From the NCBI GenBank assembly GCA_900540335.1, contig UQFC01000020.1:1-34712 (forward strand): a stretch of 34,712 bases of DNA. The letters are read 5' to 3'. Source of the DNA: an uncultured Clostridium sp. GTDB taxonomy: Bacteria; Bacillota; Clostridia; Lachnospirales; Lachnospiraceae. A program made the position numbers and the translations under genes. The notes below the pieces were generated by a model that saw nothing but the letters and a program-made list of their open reading frames with translations, had not been told where the DNA came from and searched no databases. Within the stretch, counting starts at the first letter, position 1. The number at the start of each line of letters is the position of its first letter. Positions 14,691-22,571 of this stretch are shown piece after piece.

Positions 14691-15691
14691 TACATAGCCA
14701 GAACCTGGTTCCACTTCTCCTCTACTGCCGGAATTCCCTGCTCCATATTTTCCTTAATGCTCTTTAATTCCAGCTCGCCGGGATAATATACCTCTCCGCC
14801 TTCCTGAACCGGAACAGAGGATTTCACATCATCTACAATCTTTGTTACAATCTCATCTGTCAGCTCCGGCGTATTGGCCTTGGACGGATCAATGGCAATC
14901 ATTACCTGAGTCAGGCCTACCTCATCTCCAAAGGTGCCGATTTTCTGAACAGAATTTCCATTAGACAGAACTGTTGCAATCAGATCCAGAGCGATAGAAA
15001 TACCGCTTCCCTTCCAGTAGCCCATAGGAAGTACTCTCCAGGTTTTTTCGATTTCGCCCGGATCCGTTGTCAGATTGCCGTTGGTATCGTATCCGCCGGG
15101 AACAGGAAGCTGAACTCCTTTCAAACGGCAGTCCTCCAGCTTACCGTAAGAGAACTGAGATACTGCGCAGTCAATCACTACATGCTCTCCGTTGCTTCTG
15201 GGAACTGCAAAAATCAGCGGGTTATTTCCGATCTTTCTGTCAACACCGCCCCAGGCCGGCATATTGGGACAGGTATTGGACCAGCAGATTCCGATGCAGC
15301 CCTGATCTGCTGCCTGCCAGCCGTAGCTTCCGCCCCGCATCCAGTGATTGTTATTGCCCAGGGCAACAATGCCGATGCCGTACTGCTTTGCCAGCTCTAC
15401 AGCGCGATCCATGGCCTGCTTTGCATTTAACGGTCCAAAACCTCTGTGGCCGTCCCAACGCTCAAAAGCGCCCATGCTCAGAACACAGTCTGCCGTCACC
15501 TGAGGATCAATCTCACCCTTCTGAAGATATTCAATCACTCTTGGAAAACGGTTTAAACCGTGGGAATACACACCGGCCAGAGAATTCTGTGCAAAAATCT
15601 GCGCTGCATCCTTTGCATTCTTCTCGTTAAAACCATACTTTTTCAAAACACGCTCAAACTCGTTTACCATAACCTCATATTTTACTCTCAT
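14690..15691 (-). CDS. yiaK: YiaK-like 2,3-diketo-L-gulonate reductase
   Basis: NAD(P)H-dependent oxidoreductase of the malate/L-lactate dehydrogenase (Ldh_2) family, 333 aa, nearly the same length as E. coli YiaK. Recognisable stretches are GNNNHWMRGGSYGWQAADQG (catalytic His), GICWSNTCPN, KIGNNPLIFAVPR, VSQFSYGKLE, and TWRVLPMGYWKGSGISI, all close to YiaK. The expected reaction is reduction of 2,3-diketo-L-gulonate (EC 1.1.1.130) in ascorbate-type sugar-acid breakdown; relatives of other specificity exist. AAAGGAG precedes ATG 15691 (an in-frame ATG 12 codons upstream is less good). It is 45 bp after yiaL, one operon, as in the E. coli yia cluster. Confidence 0.85.
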   Translation of the reverse strand: MRVKYEVMVNEFERVLKKYGFNEKNAKDAAQIFAQNSLAGVYSHGLNRFPRVIEYLQKGEIDPQVTADCVLSMGAFERWDGHRGFGPLNAKQAMDRAVELAKQYGIGIVALGNNNHWMRGGSYGWQAADQGCIGICWSNTCPNMPAWGGVDRKIGNNPLIFAVPRSNGEHVVIDCAVSQFSYGKLEDCRLKGVQLPVPGGYDTNGNLTTDPGEIEKTWRVLPMGYWKGSGISIALDLIATVLSNGNSVQKIGTFGDEVGLTQVMIAIDPSKANTPELTDEIVTKIVDDVKSSVPVQEGGEVYYPGELELKSIKENMEQGIPAVEEKWNQVLAM

Positions 15692-15736
15692 CTTGCTTTC
15701 TCCTTTTTCGCTTTTATAATGAATCAATTCCTGCTT

Positions 15737-16210
15737 TTACAATGTGTCAACTCTTACCTTCAGAACAATCTTTTTTACATCCTCTGCCTCTCCCATCTGA
15801 CAGCAGGGACGATGTACATCCTCCGGGAAAAAGATTGCGTAGCAGCCGTCAGTCATAGGAAGCATAATCTCATTTACCTTGTCATTTTCTTCATAGAACA
15901 GAACATCATCCTCAGCCAGTCTGTCCTCTTTTACTCTGCCGTTTTTCTGATCCGGATAAAAACCGATGTATTCATGTCCATGAACCATATACTGCACATC
16001 AATATATTTTCTGTGAATCTCCGGACGCTTAGTCTCCTTGGGACCTGTTGTCACCTCGTTGATCTGAAGAATCAGTTTATCTCCGTCCAGGGGATATTTT
16101 CCATGATGCATTTCTGTTACATCCGTTTCCCTTAAAATCCGAATTGCCTTTCTGATTGTCTCAGAGTAAGCTGCCGCACTCTCCGGCGCATAAATATGTC
16201 CGTAAATCAT
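15737..16210 (-). CDS. yiaL: YhcH/YjgK/YiaL family protein (DUF386)
   Basis: A 157-aa cupin-like protein. The motifs EIHRKYIDVQYMV and FFPEDVHRP supply the metal-binding histidine/glutamate set of the family. A member of the family (YhcH/NanQ) is a sugar-acid anomerase; YiaL is encoded beside YiaK in E. coli, and the same pairing here supports an auxiliary role (possibly anomerisation or lactone handling) in diketogulonate-type catabolism. First gene of the unit, behind a promoter flanked by two LacI-type palindromes. Confidence 0.88.
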   Translation of the reverse strand: MIYGHIYAPESAAAYSETIRKAIRILRETDVTEMHHGKYPLDGDKLILQINEVTTGPKETKRPEIHRKYIDVQYMVHGHEYIGFYPDQKNGRVKEDRLAEDDVLFYEENDKVNEIMLPMTDGCYAIFFPEDVHRPCCQMGEAEDVKKIVLKVRVDTL

Positions 16211-16287
16211 GGTTTCTCCTCTCTTTCCCGGGCGATTTCTGCCCTCCGGTTTCAGGATCTTTTCTTTCCCTCATTTGCCTCTTTAAT

Positions 16288-16299
16288 GCAATCGATTGC
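16288..16299. promoter_or_regulatory. LacI-type operator O1
   Basis: Perfect palindrome GCAATCGATTGC with central CG, typical of LacI-family sites. It lies at about +8 to +19 of the predicted yiaL transcript. Confidence 0.75.
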
Positions 16300-16312
16300 C
16301 AACTTCTTTTAT

Positions 16313-16341
16313 AGAATAACAGACGTTTTTCATATTTTCAA
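16313..16341 (-). promoter_or_regulatory. yiaL-yiaK promoter
   Basis: TTGAAA (16336-16341), 17-bp spacer, TATTCT (16313-16318); start near 16306. It lies between two identical palindromes. Confidence 0.7.
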
Positions 16342-16407
16342 TATGTAATTTTCACATTTTATCATAGTTATATTTGTGCATATTTCATAAACCAAAATAT
16401 ATTTATA

Positions 16408-16419
16408 GCAATCGATTGC
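16408..16419. promoter_or_regulatory. LacI-type operator O2
   Basis: Second identical GCAATCGATTGC, in the larger palindrome AGCAATCGATTGCT (16407-16420), 120 bp from O1. Two operators around one promoter suggest repression by looping, likely by the LacI-family protein encoded next door (inference). Confidence 0.75.
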
Positions 16420-16446
16420 TTTTTGTTTCAAAAAAATGCGCGCTCT

Positions 16447-16664
16447 TGCCGTCTTCTCTACCCGGGGCAGGGTGCAAAAGCTGACGCTTTCCTTCCAAAT
16501 TGCAAAATCACGCCTGCACATTGTGCAGAAGCCGGACCTTTTCTTCTAAATTGCAAAATCTAACTCCTACATTGTGCAGAATCCGGCTCTTTCTTTCTAA
16601 ATTGCAAAATCACGCCTGTACATTGTGCAGAAACTAGCTCTTTCTTTCTAAATTGCAAAATCCC
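16447..16664. repeat. 51-bp tandem repeat array A
   Basis: Units begin TGCAAAATC at 16501, 16552, 16603 and 16654 (partial), exact 51-bp period, with a degenerate unit before (about 16450-16500). Each unit has TTGTGCAGAA 20 bases after its start. The same period, core and internal spacing occur in array B at 20757-21125. No stop-to-stop gene was accepted here. Confidence 0.88.
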
Positions 16665-16681
16665 ATCCCCCGCAACGCTTC

Positions 16682-16720
16682 AAAAAAGGGAGTCACAAGG
16701 TCATCGACCTTATGACTCCC
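16682..16720 (-). terminator. Strong intrinsic terminator downstream of lacI
   Basis: GGGAGTCA-x-AAGGTC pairs with GACCTT-x-TGACTCCC (16688-16720) with an ATC-type loop, followed on the minus strand by TTTTTT (16682-16687). It is the second terminator after the lacI-family gene; the 70 bases between the two contain no gene I can support, so this may belong to a short non-coding transcript. Confidence 0.8.
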
Positions 16721-16792
16721 CAATCCCCCGCATAGCGTTCCCCGCGGAGGTTTTTTCATTTCATAAAAACATAAAAAACAATTTCCTATGAA

Positions 16793-16827
16793 CCAAAAAA
16801 TCCGGGAACCGACAACTGCCGGTTCCC
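16793..16827 (-). terminator. lacI-family gene terminator
   Basis: GGGAACCG (16804-16811) pairs with CGGTTCCC (16820-16827), 8-nt loop, then GGATTTTTTGG on the minus strand, 22 bp after the stop codon. Confidence 0.85.
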
Positions 16828-16849
16828 AGCCAACTGCAGACAATATGCT

Positions 16850-17881
16850 TTACGTTGATTCTCTCTCAATAATTTCCGTATAAAGCATCATTCTTTTGGA
16901 AACTTCCTTCTTTTCCAGCGCGTTCAGCAAAATGCCGGAGGCATTGCGGCTTACCTCCACCAGCTTATTGTCCAGTGTGGACAGCTGCGGCCTGCAGATC
17001 TCGCCGTAAATCGTGTTGTCTACGCCCATAACGGCAATCTGCTCCGGCACTGCGATCCCCTGGCTCTCCATCTCATGAATACCGCCGATTGCCAGCAAAT
17101 CCACACAATAAACAATGGCATCCACCTGAGGATTTTCCTGAAGCAGCCGTCTGGTTGCCCCCGCCCCCCGCAGAATAGTATTGCGGGGATCCGACAAAGA
17201 AACTCCCTCCCAGTCTGCCTGATACAAAAGCTGCTTCTCCGAAGGAATTCCCTGACGCATCATCGCCGTCATAAATCCACGTTTTTTACTGTTGTTGGAA
17301 GGAGTTTCCGCATCCATCACAAAGGCTATATTTTTACGGCCCTTGCTGGCCAGAAGCTCCACACATTCCTCAATTCCCCGCTCCTCATCCGCTATAACCG
17401 AATACACATTAGGGAGATTCAGATATCCATTTACAATCACAATCGGGATTCCGCTGAGATGCTCATGAATACTCTCCTCCACCTCGCTGGTGCCAAACAT
17501 GGAACCCATCAAAATAGCTCCCTCTACCCGCCGCTGCTCCAGATGGCGGATATATTCTGCCTTCTTTTTCGGATCCGGTCCGGTGCTTAAAGTAATGCAG
17601 GTATAGCCCAGGCGGGTCATCTCCTGCTCAATCACATAAGCCGATTCTGTATGATGAACCACCCGGATATCCTCAATCAGGATTCCGATAATTCTTGATG
17701 ACTGAGTTACCAGTCCCCTGGCCGCCTCATTGGGAATATAATTATACTTTTCCAAAAGCTGCTGAACCTTTTTTCTGGTATTTTCATTGACACCCGGCTT
17801 GTTATTCACCACTCTTGACACTGTACTCGCCGATACGCCAGCCTCTTTTGCAATATCGTAAATCGTTTTTACTGCTTCCAT
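16850..17881 (-). CDS. LacI-family transcriptional regulator
   Basis: DNA-binding repressor/activator of 343 aa. The N-terminal HTH and hinge (about 6-58) show TIYDIAKEAGVSASTVSRVV and the YIPNEAARGL hinge helix; a periplasmic-binding-protein-like effector domain (about 65-335) follows, with SRIIGILIEDI, VEGAILMGS and a MGVDNT segment. The frame is open 41 codons upstream, but the protein family begins near MEAVKTIYD, so ATG 17881 is chosen despite a weak ribosome site. It sits upstream of, and on the same strand as, yiaL-yiaK, behind its own terminators; the twin palindromes at 16288 and 16408 are its likely targets. Ligand unknown, perhaps a sugar acid. Confidence 0.88.
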   Translation of the reverse strand: MEAVKTIYDIAKEAGVSASTVSRVVNNKPGVNENTRKKVQQLLEKYNYIPNEAARGLVTQSSRIIGILIEDIRVVHHTESAYVIEQEMTRLGYTCITLSTGPDPKKKAEYIRHLEQRRVEGAILMGSMFGTSEVEESIHEHLSGIPIVIVNGYLNLPNVYSVIADEERGIEECVELLASKGRKNIAFVMDAETPSNNSKKRGFMTAMMRQGIPSEKQLLYQADWEGVSLSDPRNTILRGAGATRRLLQENPQVDAIVYCVDLLAIGGIHEMESQGIAVPEQIAVMGVDNTIYGEICRPQLSTLDNKLVEVSRNASGILLNALEKKEVSKRMMLYTEIIEREST

Positions 17882-18092
17882 TCTCAACCGCTCTTTTCTG
17901 AACTCTCTGCAGCCGTTCAAAAAGCCCGAACCGCCGCCAATCCTTTTTATTATTTTTTCCAAAATAAAACAAATGGCCGGGAATCCTTCTGAAAAGACGC
18001 CCAACCATCATTTACATTTGACTCCGATATCCTTAGTTTAACATAAAATACCGGTTCCGTACAAGTTTTCCGTTTTATTTCCCATAATTATT

Positions 18093-18863
18093 TCATGCCT
18101 TCAGCATTTCTCCATATCGTCCCAGGAAGCTGAGTGTCCGTTCATTTTCAGAAGCAAACACCTCCTCCGGACGGCCTTCCTCCACGATCACACCGTCCGC
18201 CATAAAAATAACCCGATCAGAAATATCCCGCGCAAAAGCCATCTCATGAGTTACAATAACCATGGCAATATGGAGATCGGCCAGAGACTTAATCACCTTC
18301 AGCACCTCTGCTGTCAGCTCCGGATCCAGAGCTGACGTAGGTTCATCAAAAAACAGAATCTTCGGATTCAGAGCCAGAGCCCTGGCAATCGCCACACGCT
18401 GGCACTGTCCGCCGGAAAGCTGGCAGGGATAGGCGTCCGCCTTATCCTCCAATCCCATTTTCTTCAGAAGCTCCATGGCGGTCTTCACAGCTTCTTTTTT
18501 ATCCCGTTTCTGAACCGCTACCGGTGCATCTGTAATATTCTTCAAAACGGAAAAGTGCGGAAACAAATTATAATTCTGGAACACAAGTCCGTAATTCTGA
18601 CGGATTTTCCGAAGCTCCTGCTTCGGCGCATACACCGTCTCCTCCTGTTCATTGTTCCAGGCTGCCCGCTCGCCCAGATATATCAGCTCTCCGCTGTCCA
18701 TGGTTTCCAGCATGGTGGCGCACCGCAGCAGCGTAGATTTGCCGGAGCCGGACGGCCCGATAATAGAAACAATCTCCCCCTCTCCCACATGGAGAGAAAT
18801 GTCCCGTATCACCTCCAACCCGCCAAATGACTTTTTCACATGATTCATTTCCAGTAAATTCAT
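18093..18863 (-). CDS. Polar amino acid ABC transporter, ATP-binding protein
   Basis: ATPase subunit of 256 aa driving amino acid import, GlnQ/TcyC-like. Walker A GPSGSGKST (36-44), Q-loop VFQNYNLFPH, signature LSGGQCQRVAIARAL (Cys in place of the usual Gln), Walker B ILFFDEPTSALDPE, and H-loop VTHEMAFAR. Third gene of the operon, 21 bp after the permease gene. An unusual insertion LGERAAWNNEQEETVYAPKQ lies after the first beta layer, as seen in some cystine/glutamine relatives. Substrate not fixed by sequence. Confidence 0.93.
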   Translation of the reverse strand: MNLLEMNHVKKSFGGLEVIRDISLHVGEGEIVSIIGPSGSGKSTLLRCATMLETMDSGELIYLGERAAWNNEQEETVYAPKQELRKIRQNYGLVFQNYNLFPHFSVLKNITDAPVAVQKRDKKEAVKTAMELLKKMGLEDKADAYPCQLSGGQCQRVAIARALALNPKILFFDEPTSALDPELTAEVLKVIKSLADLHIAMVIVTHEMAFARDISDRVIFMADGVIVEEGRPEEVFASENERTLSFLGRYGEMLKA

Positions 18864-18884
18864 GATGCTGATATTCCTCCGAAC

Positions 18885-19535
18885 CTATTGATAATAAGAC
18901 AGCTTCTTTTCCGTATGATCCATAACCACTGCCACAATCAGATTAAATACATAATAAAACAGACCTGCTGCCACAAAGGGAATCATACTGGTCTGAGAAG
19001 ACGCCAGCGCCTTGGCCTGGGTAAACATCTCCAGCACGCCAATGGTAAAAGCCAGAGACGTATCCTTAACCAGAGTGATAACCTCATTCGTCACAGACGG
19101 CAGAATCCGCTTAATCACCTGAGGAAGAATAATCCGGAAAAAGGTCTGTGTTCTGCTGTATCCCAACAGCCTGGCCGCCTCATACTGTCCTGCAGGCATG
19201 GACTGAATTCCGCTGCGGTAAATCTCCGCAAAATACGCGGCATAGTTGATCACAAATCCGATAAATGCCGCCCAGAGCCGAAAACTGTTTCCCACCTTAA
19301 TATGAAACAGATAAAACGGTCCGAAATAAACCATCATCAGCTGCAGCATCAGCGGCGTTCCACGCATAATGGAAATATAGACCTTTACTATATTCCTCAG
19401 AATGGAATTCTTTGACATTCTTCCAAAGGCAACCACAAGCCCAAGGGGCAGCGAAAACACCAGTGTCACCATAAAAATCTGTATACTGACAAACATCCCT
19501 TCCGCCAGTTTGGCAATTATCACACTTAGTTCCAT
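18885..19535 (-). CDS. Polar amino acid ABC transporter, permease
   Basis: Membrane subunit of 216 aa, HisM/GlnP-type, with about five helices. The EAA loop that docks the ATPase is visible as YEAARLLGYSRTQTFFRIILPQ, and the N-terminal IMRGTPLMLQLMMVYFG is typical of the family. AAGGAG precedes ATG 19535. The 170-bp gap to the upstream binding-protein gene holds a long hairpin (19616-19657). Confidence 0.93.
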   Translation of the reverse strand: MELSVIIAKLAEGMFVSIQIFMVTLVFSLPLGLVVAFGRMSKNSILRNIVKVYISIMRGTPLMLQLMMVYFGPFYLFHIKVGNSFRLWAAFIGFVINYAAYFAEIYRSGIQSMPAGQYEAARLLGYSRTQTFFRIILPQVIKRILPSVTNEVITLVKDTSLAFTIGVLEMFTQAKALASSQTSMIPFVAAGLFYYVFNLIVAVVMDHTEKKLSYYQ

Positions 19536-19615
19536 ATCAATTCCCGCTGCTCCTTCTGCTTCTTTTTCTTATTTTCCGTCCAGCGCTTCTCCCCTTGGCC
19601 GGACAGAATCCTTCT

Positions 19616-19657
19616 ATGACTGCTGCTCCCTCATATCACATATGCTTCAGCAGTCAT
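19616..19657 (-). other. Intercistronic stem-loop between binding protein and permease
   Basis: ATGACTGCTG (19616-19625) pairs perfectly with CAGCAGTCAT (19648-19657) around a 22-nt loop that has its own CATAT/ATATG pairing. No T-run follows, so it is not a standard terminator; it may protect the upstream mRNA so that more binding protein than membrane subunit is made. Confidence 0.6.
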
Positions 19658-19705
19658 TTCTCCCTTCGTTGTTCTCTCCCTTAAACTCTTCAGCCTTTAT
19701 CACTT

Positions 19706-20605
19706 TTATTTTCCGATTACGGTCACATCACGGCCGAACCATTTATCAGAAATCTCTGCCATGGTACCGTCTGCCGCCATCTCCTCCAGAGCGGCCTGTA
19801 CCTTGTCGCGAAGCTCTTCATTGCCCTTCTTAAAGCCAATGCCGTACTCCTCTGCTGCCAGAGTCTCATCCAGAATCACATAATTATCGCCGTCAGCTCT
19901 CTGCTCAATCTGATAACCGGCTACAATCACATCCATGGCAATCGCATCTACAGCGCCCATTTCCAGATCCATGAATGCCGTATTATAATCTGCAACAGTC
20001 TGCAGAGTTCCAAAGCTGCTGCTCAGCTCCTGATTGTCCTTCAGAGCTGCTTCTGCAGAAGAGTCTGTCTGAACCTCTACAACCTTTCCTGCCAGATCCG
20101 CCAGAGTTGAAATACCGGAATCTGCTGCCACTACAAATACCTGGCTGTTGTCCATGTAAGGATCGCTCCAGGTATAAGCATCCTCACGTCCGTTCATCGT
20201 AAATCCATTCCAGATACAGTCAATGGTTCCTGCTTCCAGTTCCATATCCTTTGCATCCCAGGCAATCGGCTGAGGAACATACTCCAGTCCCAGACGGGAA
20301 GCAACCTCCTGAGCCAGCTCCAGATCAAAGCCTGTATACTCGCCGTCGTCACCGACAAATCCCATCGGCGGGAAATCCTGATCAAATCCAACTGTAAAGG
20401 TGCCTTCTGCACTGCTCTCAGAGGCCTCTGATGCCGCTTCTGCGGATGTTTCTGAAGATTCTGCGGCAGTAGTCGCTGCCTCGGTCTTGGACTCCTCTGC
20501 GGACGTTTTCGCTGCCTCAGCAGAAGAATTTCCTGCGCCTCCGCATCCTGCCAGAGATACTGCCAGCAAACCGGCCATACATGCACTCACAAATCTTTTT
20601 TTCAT
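19706..20605 (-). CDS. Amino acid ABC transporter substrate-binding lipoprotein
   Basis: Extracellular lipid-anchored solute-binding protein of 299 aa. The signal peptide ends in the lipobox LAGC (Cys about residue 20), followed by an Ala/Ser/Glu-rich low-complexity linker (about 24-67) and a family-3 binding domain beginning FTVGFDQDFPPMGFV, with GFDLELAQEVASRLGL and WNGFTMNGRE. The linker spaces the domain from the membrane. AAGGAGG decides ATG 20605; the in-frame extension to 20671 would run past the transcription start. First gene of the three-gene operon; polar amino acid specificity only. Confidence 0.93.
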   Translation of the reverse strand: MKKRFVSACMAGLLAVSLAGCGGAGNSSAEAAKTSAEESKTEAATTAAESSETSAEAASEASESSAEGTFTVGFDQDFPPMGFVGDDGEYTGFDLELAQEVASRLGLEYVPQPIAWDAKDMELEAGTIDCIWNGFTMNGREDAYTWSDPYMDNSQVFVVAADSGISTLADLAGKVVEVQTDSSAEAALKDNQELSSSFGTLQTVADYNTAFMDLEMGAVDAIAMDVIVAGYQIEQRADGDNYVILDETLAAEEYGIGFKKGNEELRDKVQAALEEMAADGTMAEISDKWFGRDVTVIGK

Positions 20606-20669
20606 AATATGCTCCTCCTTTTGCCATTTCCGGCGGCATCTCACTCCCCTGCCACCACATCGCTCTACC

Positions 20670-20698
20670 ATAGTAGCATACTAAAGTGTTTCTGTCAA
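20670..20698 (-). promoter_or_regulatory. Promoter of the amino acid transporter operon
   Basis: Perfect TTGACA (20693-20698), 17-bp spacer, TACTAT (20670-20675). The -10 overlaps a palindrome TAGTA-GCA-TACTA (20671-20683), a candidate operator for an unidentified regulator. Confidence 0.85.
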
Positions 20699-20756
20699 AC
20701 AAAACTTTTTAAAATCCTGACTTTATTCAGCTTCTACTCCGATTTTCTTCTAAAAT

Positions 20757-21125
20757 GCATAATCCTTCCTGTGGGATTGTGCAGAAATCGCCGGCTTCTC
20801 GCTTTTTTGCAAAATTCTGGCTTCGCTTTGTGCAAGAATCGCCTGGTTTCTGCTTTTCTGCAAAATCCTGGCTTCGCTTTGTGCATATATCGCCGAGTTC
20901 TCGCTTTTCTGCAAAATCCTGGCTTCGCTTTGTGCATATATCGCCTGGTTTCGGCTTTTCTGCAAAATCCTGACTGGATTTTGTGCATATATCGCCTGAT
21001 TTCTGCTTTTTTGCAAAATCCTGACTGGACTTTGTGCATATATCGCCTGGTTTCGGCTTTTTTGCAAAATTCTGGCTTCGCTTTGTGCATATATCGCCAA
21101 GTTCTCGCGTTTTTGCAAAATCGCT
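20757..21125. repeat. 51-bp tandem repeat array B, seven units
   Basis: Units start at 20757 (degenerate), 20808, 20859, 20910, 20961, 21012, 21063 and 21114 (partial), exact 51-bp period. Consensus: TGCAAAATCC, about ten bases, TTTGTGCA, TATATCGCC, then TTCGGCTTTT. Because 51 is a multiple of 3, several overlapping frames stay open on both strands (17-residue repeats); none has a convincing ribosome site, so I treat it as non-coding. Same family as array A. Confidence 0.9.
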
Positions 21126-21302
21126 CATGATAATAAACATAAAACAAGCACCCGTCATTTAAAAACTCCGATGAAAACTTTGAATCAAAAAAGGCATTGC
21201 AAAACAGGTTTTTCGCATCAAATATGGCATACTCATAGCAAGTAAAAAACCATATCCAGTAGAATTACCGTATTTTGCAACACCCTTAACAATCGCATCC
21301 TG

Positions 21303-21450
21303 CTGACATACAGCGTGACACAAACTCTACCTCATCACGCTGACATACAGCGCGACACAAACTCTACCTCATCACGCAGCCACACAGCGCGACACAAACT
21401 CTACCTCACCCCGCAGACATACAGCGCGACACAAACTCTACCTCGTCACG
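21303..21450. repeat. 37-bp tandem repeat, four units
   Basis: Units start at 21303, 21340, 21377 and 21414, exact 37-bp period, with a short partial at 21451. The core CAGCG(C/T)GACACAAACTCTACCTC is almost invariant. It begins 17 bp after the sortase stop codon. The 37-bp period gives no continuous reading frame, so it is non-coding. The stretch 21126-21302 is AT-rich with nothing else seen. Confidence 0.9.
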
Positions 21451-21467
21451 CAGACAACCTACAACCG

Positions 21468-22334
21468 TTACTCCACTCGGCGCGCCACTACAACAAACCG
21501 GCCATCTTCTGTATAATAGCTGCAGGTAGATAAAATAATCAGCTGATCTCCAAATTCCGGCCAGCTTCCGGTATCATAAAAAGAATACTGTCTGAGCAGG
21601 CCCATAAACTCATCAAACTTGTCCTCAGTCATATCTCCCACATATTCATAATACCGGAATCCCTCCTGATTTTCATAAACCAGTTTCGTCCGGAAAGCAG
21701 CAAAAATTTCATAACGGCGGTTCTCATCCGGCGTATCAAACTCCAGAACAGAATGCCTGTTACGATAAGCCTCAGATTCATACTCATCCAGCTCACCAAA
21801 CATCGTTCCATTCTTCATATTGTGGGCATAAATAATCATGCTGCCGCTGTCCGTATCGCAGAAATCACCAATAAACGGAGTTCCGCTTACAGAACTCTTT
21901 CCATAAAAATCGCGACGAATATAATACTGCATGTCATCCGGCGTATGCATCACAGGATAATCCACCTTTGTACCGGGGATTCGCAGCCATCCGGCAAAAT
22001 CCGGATTCTTCTCCTTCAAAAGAGCATAATTGCGCTTTGGCTTCTCCTCCTGCACACTATTTCCCAAAGTGTCCCCATTCCCGGCGTCTGACTGCTGTTC
22101 CGTCCCGGAAGCAGCAATATCTCCGGAAACATCCTGGCTGTCTTCCGCATTGCCTTCCTCCGCCATTTCAATCAAATCATCAAAGGTACTTTTCTCACGA
22201 CGGGCATTCACAAGAGTTCCTGTAATTCCAAAAACAGAAACTGCAAATACTCCGATACACAAAACCATCAGAATCCGCCACACAACTTTTTTCGGGCTTC
22301 TTCTCTCTTCCAAATCCATGCTGTCTCTCTTCAA
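21468..22334 (-). CDS. Class B sortase (second pilus-locus sortase)
   Basis: Membrane-anchored transpeptidase of 288 aa. One N-terminal helix (about 17-42) is followed by a long acidic, low-complexity linker (about 50-100) and the sortase domain with H171 in IYAHNM, C271 in LSTCSY and R279 in GRFVVVARR. The YAHNMKNGTMFG motif marks class B. It should join or anchor pilins using one of the local sorting signals. The start is TTG at 22334 after AAAGGAAG; an ATG at 22319 (MDLEERR) is an alternative. It has its own promoter and lies behind the terminator that closes the small-pilin gene. Confidence 0.88.
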   Translation of the reverse strand: MKRDSMDLEERRSPKKVVWRILMVLCIGVFAVSVFGITGTLVNARREKSTFDDLIEMAEEGNAEDSQDVSGDIAASGTEQQSDAGNGDTLGNSVQEEKPKRNYALLKEKNPDFAGWLRIPGTKVDYPVMHTPDDMQYYIRRDFYGKSSVSGTPFIGDFCDTDSGSMIIYAHNMKNGTMFGELDEYESEAYRNRHSVLEFDTPDENRRYEIFAAFRTKLVYENQEGFRYYEYVGDMTEDKFDEFMGLLRQYSFYDTGSWPEFGDQLIILSTCSYYTEDGRFVVVARRVE

Positions 22335-22441
22335 GAAATCTTCCTTTCCGCCTGCCCGGATACCGGTTTCCGATTTTCATATCTGCCCGGTTTCACCCCT
22401 TCGCCAGACTGCATTTCATAATAAAATCTTTCCTTTCCATA

Positions 22442-22470
22442 AGTAAACCATTTCCAGTCCCTTTCGTCAA
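22442..22470 (-). promoter_or_regulatory. Promoter of the second sortase gene
   Basis: TTGACG (22465-22470), 17-bp spacer, TTTACT (22442-22447), about 100 nt before the start codon and downstream of a strong terminator, so the gene can be expressed apart from the pilin operon. Confidence 0.6.
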
Positions 22471-22515
22471 CCGGTTTCCATGGTTTTCCTACTCAGAAAA
22501 AATATTCCCTAAACA

Positions 22516-22545
22516 GAAAAAGCGAGGCGGCCATACCGCCGCCTC
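22516..22545 (-). terminator. Terminator after the LPKTG pilin gene
   Basis: GAGGCGGC (22524-22531) pairs with GCCGCCTC (22538-22545), then GCTTTTTCTG on the minus strand. Confidence 0.85.
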
Positions 22546-22571
22546 ACAAATCAACCACTATTCCATTTGCT

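Noticed and set aside
14022..14714. Minus-strand ORF of 230 codons with KPKQQAPEI repeats
   Set aside because: Half of it is antisense to the EamA gene, its start lies inside the yiaK 3' end, and it has no ribosome binding site.
16634..16843. 69-codon ORF containing GGLGSHKVDDLVTPFF
   Set aside because: It reads through both terminator stems downstream of lacI and is explained by the hairpin sequence; no ribosome site of its own.
19616..19657. Terminator ending the binding-protein transcript
   Set aside because: There is no T-run after the stem, and permease and ATPase genes have no separate promoter visible.
20757..21125. CRISPR array
   Set aside because: The 51-bp units are contiguous tandem repeats with no unique spacers and no cas genes nearby.
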